Shown: positions 49,986 through 55,023 of the stretch, in pieces
How positions within the stretch are numbered: the first letter of the stretch is position 1
Layout of the letters: the number at the start of each line of letters is the position of its first letter
Origin: JACKLD01 sp049297695
GTDB lineage: Bacteria; Pseudomonadota; Alphaproteobacteria; UBA2136; UBA6156
Assembly (NCBI GenBank): GCA_049297695.1
Contig: JBAQUT010000022.1
Span: forward strand, 1-55,023
Direction: 5' to 3'
DNA length: 55,023 nucleotides
Position numbers and translations under genes: made by a program
The notes under the pieces: generated by a model
Told to the model about the DNA's origin: nothing
Database searches by the model: none
What the model saw: the letters and a program-made list of their open reading frames with translations, nothing else

Positions 49986-51191
49986 TCAAGCCCGCCACAC
50001 CCCGCACGGGTCCACAACCGCTTTCCCCGCAAGGTCGGCTTTACTCAGCTTTTTGAACACGCTGTGGGCGGTGAGACTCACCACCACATCAGCGTCAGCC
50101 AGGGCTTGTTCAAAACCCACCAATGGACGTTCCCATACCTTCAAAAACGGCTCCACAATACGCAGTTCCAGACCGTTATCCTTGGCCAGTTCGTTCACCA
50201 CCACAACGCTGGGGCTTTCGCGCAAGTCGTCCACATCGGGCTTGTAGGCCAGGCCCAAACAGGCAATCACGGGCTTGGCTTTTCCGGTCGCTTTGGCGGC
50301 TTTCCGCACCTGCTCGGCCACCCACAACGGCTTGCCATCGTTCACCGCCCGCGTGGCCTGCATTTGGGGGGTAAGTTCCGGGGCTTCGGCAATGATAAAC
50401 CATGGGTCTACCGCAATGCAGTGCCCGCCCACCCCCGCTCCGGGGGTTAAAATGTTCACACGGGGGTGGTGGTTGGCCAACTTGATGACGTTGAACACAT
50501 CCAGCCCCATCTTGTGGCAAACAAGAGAAAGCTCGTTTGCAAAGGCAATCTGGGCGTCGCGGCTGGCGTTTTCCACCAGCTTCACCATCTCGGCCTCGCG
50601 GGCGGTGCAGGGCAACAGGGCGCCCGTGCAAAAGCTTTTGTACAGCTCCATGCCCCGCTGGGTGGCACGGTCGGTGAGGCCCCCCACCAAACGGTCATTG
50701 GCCACCATCTCGCGCAGCGTGGCGCCGGGAATCGCCCGTTCCGGGCAAAACACATAATCCACCTTATCCACCAAGTCGGGGCGGGCGGCTTCCATCAAGG
50801 CTTTCACATTGCGTTCGGTGGCGCCCACGGGGCTGGTGGATTCCAGCACCACCAAATCCCCCGCCTTCAGCACGGGCACAAGGCTGCGGGCGCCGGCTTC
50901 CACAAAGGTCATGTCGGGCGCGTGGGTGGCGTGGTCGGTGGGGGTGGGTAAACTTAAAATAAACATATCCGCCGCACTAGGCGTCAACGCCGCGCTCAAC
51001 CGCCCGCTGGCATGGGCTTCCGCCACCAGTTCCGGCATGCCCGTTTCATGGAAGGGGCATTGCCCCGCATTCACGGCCTCCACCACGCGGGGGGATATAT
51101 CCACCCCCCGTACCGTGTGCCCCGCCTTGGCCAAAATAGCCGCCATGGGCAAGCCCATGTAACCTAGGCCGATGACGGAAATGGTGCTCAT
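49986..51191 (-). CDS. wecC: UDP-N-acetyl-D-mannosamine dehydrogenase WecC-like
   Basis: 401 residues. NAD-binding VIGLGYMGLPMAAILAKAGHTVRGVDI, the SSPVGAT..N loop, and the active-site Cys in GAGVGGHCIAVDPWFI are typical of WecC/TviB-type NDP-sugar dehydrogenases that oxidise C6 to give an uronic acid. Central helix has KLVENASRDAQIAFANELS. Likely makes UDP-ManNAcA (or a related uronic acid) for a surface polysaccharide, together with the AsnB-like and two-domain enzymes. Starts 2 nt after the stop of the orphan at 51194, so they are cotranscribed. Confidence 0.88.
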   Translation of the reverse strand: MSTISVIGLGYMGLPMAAILAKAGHTVRGVDISPRVVEAVNAGQCPFHETGMPELVAEAHASGRLSAALTPSAADMFILSLPTPTDHATHAPDMTFVEAGARSLVPVLKAGDLVVLESTSPVGATERNVKALMEAARPDLVDKVDYVFCPERAIPGATLREMVANDRLVGGLTDRATQRGMELYKSFCTGALLPCTAREAEMVKLVENASRDAQIAFANELSLVCHKMGLDVFNVIKLANHHPRVNILTPGAGVGGHCIAVDPWFIIAEAPELTPQMQATRAVNDGKPLWVAEQVRKAAKATGKAKPVIACLGLAYKPDVDDLRESPSVVVVNELAKDNGLELRIVEPFLKVWERPLVGFEQALADADVVVSLTAHSVFKKLSKADLAGKAVVDPCGVWRA

Positions 51192-51193
51192 AT

Positions 51194-51628
51194 TTAACGT
51201 CCTTCCAAAACAGGTTTCTCTGTCACAATACTTTTGAGTTGGCTCCACGTTCCGGTACGTTCTTCAAACGGTTTAGTCTGTTCCACAATCACAGCACGTA
51301 ACTCATCAGGAGTAAGCCTTCCTTCACGATACCTAACATAAGCCTGTTGTCGGAGGCCAAGATTTTGAAGGTTTCTTACTTCAATCATAAAGTCTTTGTC
51401 ATCAACATCACTTTGAACTACAAGCAAATCATCCTTAGCAACACGAGCCAACTCACGAGTATCAGGGTGCTCAGCCTTATTGTCCTTTCTGAACTCAACA
51501 GAAACCAAGCTGGTACATCGCGCCGCTTTTACGTTATTCTTATCCACAAATAACACCAAATCTTCCAAACCAACCAAATCAAAAGATTGTTGGGAATATA
51601 AAAGCCAGTACGTGTCTTTACGATTCAT
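51194..51628 (-). CDS. AT-rich orphan cotranscribed with wecC, function unknown
   Basis: 144 residues, soluble, charged. A beta-rich N-terminal part (YWLLYSQQSFDLVGLEDLVLFVDKNNVKAARCTSLVSVEF) and a helical C-terminal half (LRQQAYVRYREGRLTPDELRAVIVEQTKPFEER). GGGAGG is 8 nt before ATG 51628. Codons A/T-ending. Its end lies 2 nt before wecC, so it may be under the same control, but no biosynthetic motif is seen. No family recognised. Confidence 0.55.
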   Translation of the reverse strand: MNRKDTYWLLYSQQSFDLVGLEDLVLFVDKNNVKAARCTSLVSVEFRKDNKAEHPDTRELARVAKDDLLVVQSDVDDKDFMIEVRNLQNLGLRQQAYVRYREGRLTPDELRAVIVEQTKPFEERTGTWSQLKSIVTEKPVLEGR

Positions 51629-51672
51629 AAAATGCCTCCCTTTATGGTGTAACGCTTATCTCACACCCCCCT

Positions 51673-52572
51673 TTACTTGCCAACCCCCTGCCCCAGCACC
51701 GTATGAAGCTCTACCTCCCCCATCGGCAAGGTAATCCCCACCGTGCGGGTGGCCAAAGGTACGTTATGAAAAGCCAGCTTGGAGTGCTTGGCCACCACGG
51801 CACGGGCCTCACTCTCCGCCATGGGGATGGCATCCAGTTTCCCCGCCTCCAGCAACGCTACGGTTTCGCTCACCTCCAATGGCAATCCCACAGCCGTGGC
51901 ACGGGGCAACGTATTGGCCAAACCCTCAGCCAGCCAGCCACCATCGTTCACCAACGGCACCACATGCAGGGGCGTGTTCATGGCCTCCACGGGTTTGGCG
52001 GCATCGGCCTTGCGCACCAGCAAACGGGCGGTTTCGGTGCGCACGGGCACCACGCGGTGGGTTAGGTTATCGCCCGCGTGCAAAGGCACGGGCTGGCAGG
52101 GCATATCCGCCACCGCGCTTTGGGCTTGGGCCACCACATTCCCCACCAAGGGCAGGCTGGCCAACACCCCCAACCCGGGGATGGGGCTTTCCGGCGCGTC
52201 CATCTTCACCCACACCACGGGCAAGTTCAGACGGGTGCTTACCGCACTCCACCACGCCCGGTCGGCGTCACTTAAAACACCTTCAAACCCACAGGCCAGC
52301 TCGCCCTTGGTCACAACCTTGCTGTACAGGGTTTGGCTGTTGCGGGCTTTTAACATATTCTGCACTTCCACCGTGCCGTAACTGGTCAGCGCGCTGGTCA
52401 GCAAGGCTGTCAACGTGGCCACCAAGCCTACCTGTTTGAAGTTGTCCCACTTGCCCTGCAGCCCCGCAAGGTGAGGCTCCACCTGCCTCCACAGCAGGTC
52501 TGCTTTGTCCATCACGGCTTGGGGGATAAGCCCCTTCAGCATCTCCAGCAGCGGCATAAATCGTTCGATCAT
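51673..52572 (-). CDS. Membrane-anchored solute-binding-protein-like protein
   Basis: 299 residues. An N-terminal helical region (MLEMLKGLIPQAVMDKADLLWRQVEPHLAG) and hydrophobic anchor (about 50-66, VATLTALLTSALTS), then a type 2 periplasmic-binding fold: KVVTKGELACGFEG start, LVRKADAAKPVEAMN, MAESEARAVVAKHSKLAFH. Similar to amino-acid-binding proteins but without ABC partner genes; it may be a sensor or stand-alone binder. Its start overlaps the comEC stop (ATGA), so both are one transcript. Confidence 0.6.
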   Translation of the reverse strand: MIERFMPLLEMLKGLIPQAVMDKADLLWRQVEPHLAGLQGKWDNFKQVGLVATLTALLTSALTSYGTVEVQNMLKARNSQTLYSKVVTKGELACGFEGVLSDADRAWWSAVSTRLNLPVVWVKMDAPESPIPGLGVLASLPLVGNVVAQAQSAVADMPCQPVPLHAGDNLTHRVVPVRTETARLLVRKADAAKPVEAMNTPLHVVPLVNDGGWLAEGLANTLPRATAVGLPLEVSETVALLEAGKLDAIPMAESEARAVVAKHSKLAFHNVPLATRTVGITLPMGEVELHTVLGQGVGK

Positions 52573-54629
52573 TCTCCCGATGTAGGTCGGGTTTCAGGGT
52601 TTGGCAAGGGCGGTTCCCCCCAACACGCCTCCACCACCCTATGCCACGGCCGCGTGCAGATAAGGTGATGTATGGTAAGGCCTTGAGAGTTCAGGCTGGC
52701 AAAGGCAAAACCTCCCTCCTCCACCGTGCGGGCGGGGCAGGCGGTGGGTGGGGTGCGTTCGGGCACTACCAGCACCGTGTTCAAGGCGCAATCTTCAGGG
52801 GTAGGTACGGATGTTCGCATCACGGCACCCACAGGGGTTTCCAAACGGCAGGGCAACGTGTCGCACAGAGTGGTTATTACGGTGGGGGAAGCATACCCGT
52901 ACCGTACCAACGTGCCCATCAGGCGGGGGTTTTCGCCCCACAGAATGGTGGTGGTAGCGGGGGTTAGCAGCGTCGCCGTGCGGCCGCCGTCCATCAGCCT
53001 TACTTCAACACCCTGCCGCTGCCCAACGGCCCACACACCAACCCCCAAAACTGCAAACAATACCAGCGACATCACACTGCCCCACGCCCGCCGCCCCAGT
53101 ACCAACGCCAACCCTATGGCCGATGCCATCAGTACCCACGGCCACATCGCCACTGGCACCTGCACCGTGGCCAACGGCAAGGTGGAGACCCACCCCGCCC
53201 ACGCATTCACCCACGCCACCCCGTACCCCGCCGCCGCAAACACGGGGCCATGCAAGCCCACAGGCACCAACGCCATGCCCGCAAAGGCCAGCAAGGTAAG
53301 CGGCCCCATGGCGGGGATAGCCACCATGTTGGCCACCACCCCCAACAGGTTGAATTGCCCAAAGTTAAGAATCAACAACGGCGCCGTGGCCCATGCCGCC
53401 ACAAGGCTGCTGCGGGCCAGCCAGCGGGCACGTTCTACCCAACCTTCGGGGTGGCCTACGGCAAGGCCCAGCAGTATCAACCCTCCCACCGCCGCAAAAC
53501 TCAGCTGAAACCCCGCCCCCATCACCGCCGCCGGGTTGGCCACCAACACGGCCACCATGGCCACCGCCCACGCCCGTGGCAGGCTGCGCAACCGCCCCAA
53601 AACAGCGGCCAGCAACAGCAGGGCCACCATCAGCAAGGCCCGCTGCACGCTGACGGGCGCCCCCGCCACCACGGCATAAAGGGTGGCTGCCACCAACCCC
53701 ACCACGGCACCGATAGCCCGCCCGTTCACTTGCAAGGCGAGGGCAGGCCACAGGGCAACCAGCCACCGCACCAACCAAAACACCCCACCGCCCACCAAGG
53801 TTAGCTGCAACCCGCTGACTGCCAACAAATGGCTTAACCCCGCGGCACGGTAGGCATTTTGGACACTCTGCGGTATCTGCCGCTGCTCGGCCACCAACAA
53901 ACTGGTCAGCACGCCATTGGCATAGGGTAACGTGGCCTCGCGCACCTTGGCCCGCCAACCGTCCAACACCGTGTTCAACCTCACGCGCCAGCCTGTGGGT
54001 ATGGGCGGCGGAACCGTGGCTTCGGGCTTGCCCATGGCAAAGCCTTGTACGGTGGAATGGTTCAAAAAGCGGTTCAGGCGGTAATCGTGTTCGCCGTCAA
54101 AACGGGGGCCTTCGGGGGGGTACACCTTCAGCGGCAGCGCCACCCCCTGCCCCAGCATCATGCCCGCCGTTTGGGTGGCGTATAAGCCAACCCGCACACG
54201 GGGCAAGGCCAGCGTGGCTCCATGAGGCAACCCCACCATGACGGCATCGGCAATCTCCACCATGCGGCGGCTGGGGCTGGCCCCTTCCTCCACCGCCGCC
54301 ACACGGCCCGTTACCCAATGGGATTTGCTGGCCAGCTGCTCCCAGTTCAACCCTTCCCCCGCCCGCATCACCTGAAACTGCGCCAACGCCACCAACACCC
54401 CGCACGCCCACACCCCATAGCCCACGGGCTTGTGCCATGCCACGGCCAGCAACCACCCCAAAGCCATCATACCAACCCCAGCATAGGCCCACGGCTCATA
54501 CGGCCAACCCAAATACCCCGCTGCCCCCGCAGCCGCGCCCAAGGCCAACGCCAGCGGGGTTGCATGGGGGGCAAGGGCGCGGTGCAAGGTCATAAGTGCC
54601 AATCTGCCCACAACCCCCGTTGACATCAA
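52569..54629 (-). CDS. comEC: ComEC/Rec2 family DNA-uptake membrane protein
   Basis: 686 residues. Forms the channel that carries single-stranded DNA across the inner membrane in natural transformation. N-terminal OB-like domain (VTGRVAAVEEGASPSRRMVEIADA), competence core with HLLAVSGLQLTLVGGGVFWLV and LSFAAVGGLILLG, about ten transmembrane segments. The extended metallo-beta-lactamase domain of longer ComEC proteins is absent: the C-terminus ends with a short soluble tail (VRLMDGGRTATLLTPATTTILWGENPR). With comF it suggests competence. The ATG at 54629 is the first in frame. Confidence 0.93.
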   Translation of the reverse strand: MMSTGVVGRLALMTLHRALAPHATPLALALGAAAGAAGYLGWPYEPWAYAGVGMMALGWLLAVAWHKPVGYGVWACGVLVALAQFQVMRAGEGLNWEQLASKSHWVTGRVAAVEEGASPSRRMVEIADAVMVGLPHGATLALPRVRVGLYATQTAGMMLGQGVALPLKVYPPEGPRFDGEHDYRLNRFLNHSTVQGFAMGKPEATVPPPIPTGWRVRLNTVLDGWRAKVREATLPYANGVLTSLLVAEQRQIPQSVQNAYRAAGLSHLLAVSGLQLTLVGGGVFWLVRWLVALWPALALQVNGRAIGAVVGLVAATLYAVVAGAPVSVQRALLMVALLLLAAVLGRLRSLPRAWAVAMVAVLVANPAAVMGAGFQLSFAAVGGLILLGLAVGHPEGWVERARWLARSSLVAAWATAPLLILNFGQFNLLGVVANMVAIPAMGPLTLLAFAGMALVPVGLHGPVFAAAGYGVAWVNAWAGWVSTLPLATVQVPVAMWPWVLMASAIGLALVLGRRAWGSVMSLVLFAVLGVGVWAVGQRQGVEVRLMDGGRTATLLTPATTTILWGENPRLMGTLVRYGYASPTVITTLCDTLPCRLETPVGAVMRTSVPTPEDCALNTVLVVPERTPPTACPARTVEEGGFAFASLNSQGLTIHHLICTRPWHRVVEACWGEPPLPNPETRPTSGE

Positions 54630-54659
54630 CGCCCAAGCCCGCTATCAGGGCACTTGCGT

Positions 54660-54736
54660 GGCGCCTTAGCTCAGTTGGTTAGAGCAGAGGAATCATAATC
54701 CTAAGGTCCCCTGTTCGAGTCAGGGAGGCGCCACCA
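54660..54736 (+). tRNA. tRNA with CAT anticodon (Met elongator or Ile2)
   Basis: 77 nt. Acceptor GGCGCCT/AGGCGCC, D arm GCTC-GAGC, anticodon loop ATCATAA, T arm CCCTG-CAGGG with TTCGAGT and encoded CCA. The anticodon CAT fits elongator Met or a lysidine-modified Ile2 (AUA); I cannot tell which from sequence alone. Pair 27-43 is G-A, an unusual mismatch. It is close to the end of comEC. Confidence 0.9.
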
Positions 54737-54754
54737 TTTGTTTATCCACCACAT

Positions 54755-54854
54755 TTCCTTAGCTCAGTTGGAGTTTTATGTAAGCGCACCTCTGGTGCGA
54801 CGCCGAGGAATCATAATCCTAAGGTCCCCTGTTCGAGTTAGTGGGACGCCACCA
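54755..54854 (+). pseudogene. Interrupted tandem copy of the CAT-anticodon tRNA
   Basis: CTTAGCTCAGTTGG at the start and a 34-nt stretch (54805-54838) identical to the intact tRNA over the anticodon arm to T loop. About 32 nt (54772-54803) are inserted in the D loop, containing GCGCACC-TCT-GGTGCG, a hairpin. The acceptor 5' side does not pair with the 3' side, and the T stem is broken (TAGTG for CAGGG), so it is not functional. Confidence 0.85.
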
Positions 54855-54902
54855 TTTTTCGCAAAGCGAAAAATGCCCTACGTAGCCTTGGCGAAGAAGG
54901 GC
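54855..54902 (+). repeat. Hairpin pair next to the tRNA pseudogene (family C-like)
   Basis: TTTTTCGC-AAA-GCGAAAAA (54855-54873), then GCCCTACGTAGCC-TT-GGCGAAGAAGGGC (54875-54902). The second resembles the family C arms (CCTACGAAGCC, GGCGTAGTAGG). Confidence 0.65.
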
Positions 54903-54970
54903 TGTTAAAATAATCCCCATCTATCCCTTCCACACTTGCAACCCCCCTTCCACCTATGCAACAGTGCGGT

Positions 54971-55023
54971 ATGGAAACCCCCAACACCCCCACCCCCGCC
55001 CTTGTTCTCAAAGCCCTGATGGC
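54971..55023 (+). CDS. Partial gene cut by the window end
   Basis: An ATG at 54971 opens 17 codons rich in Pro/Thr (METPNTPTPALVLKALM) that run off the end. There is no strong Shine-Dalgarno. Only the start is seen, so the identity is not determined. Confidence 0.35.
   Translation, partial: METPNTPTPALVLKALM

Noticed and set aside
54755..54854. Second copy as a functional intron-containing tRNA
   Set aside because: Besides the D-loop insertion, the acceptor and T stems no longer pair, and known bacterial tRNA introns sit in the anticodon loop.

Overview
The window is about 55 kb of a chromosome from what looks like an alphaproteobacterium; the order is uncertain. Support for this: the acpP-fabF-mltG-gmk order, a comF gene divergent from a BioC-like methyltransferase, a DUF2066 protein next to a minimal Hda (HdaA type), ppiD/secG/pyrG adjacency, a family 4 uracil-DNA glycosylase of alphaproteobacterial type, and DUF4402 surface proteins. 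Most genes are GC-rich housekeeping genes. About fourteen AT-rich orphan genes are scattered between them. The first 22 bases are a pure G run, probably a read or assembly artefact at a contig end. The last gene is cut by the window end.

Layout. 0.2-5.3 kb: mscL, an AT-hook/UmuD-like protein, methyltransferase/comF, a Na+/alanine-type symporter, a dienelactone hydrolase. 5.4-10.3 kb: acpP, fabF, mltG, gmk and a lipoprotein, interrupted by an inverted trypsin-like protease gene. 10.6-21.2 kb: ndk, DUF2066-hda, a DegP-type protease, rarA, two alpha/beta hydrolases and rluC, alternating with AT-rich orphans. 21.2-25.2 kb: a large AsmA protein and prfB with the classical programmed +1 frameshift. 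25.3-31.2 kb: a fibre-assembly locus with DUF4402 subunits, a PapD-like chaperone and an outer-membrane protein that appears to join a POTRA-like domain, an usher-like body and a C-terminal regulatory-like domain. 31.4-38.7 kb: UDG, MazG-like, Mrp, a ppiD operon, secG, pyrG. 38.7-42.7 kb: secreted and orphan genes, a HepT/MntA toxin-antitoxin pair, a lone VirB11-type ATPase, lipB. 42.8-44.4 kb: tRNA-Leu and two tandem secreted cysteine-rich paralogues. 44.4-51.6 kb: surface-polysaccharide-type genes (asnB, a two-domain oxidoreductase, a WecC-like dehydrogenase) with an HTH regulator and a 24-residue microprotein gene. 51.6-55 kb: a solute-binding-like protein, comEC, a CAT-anticodon tRNA and a broken tandem copy of it.

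Three themes stand out. First, the DUF4402/chaperone/POTRA-usher locus looks like an unusual surface-fibre export system. Second, several families of tiny palindromic or tandem elements sit in-frame inside conserved genes (rarA, asnB twice, lipB, the two-domain oxidoreductase, probably rluC) and in intergenic DNA, reminiscent of Rickettsia palindromic elements. Third, five AT-rich orphan genes carry promoters with a GTATAC core; four of these promoters begin directly at the stop codon of an unrelated housekeeping gene, as if the genes were cassettes under one regulator.
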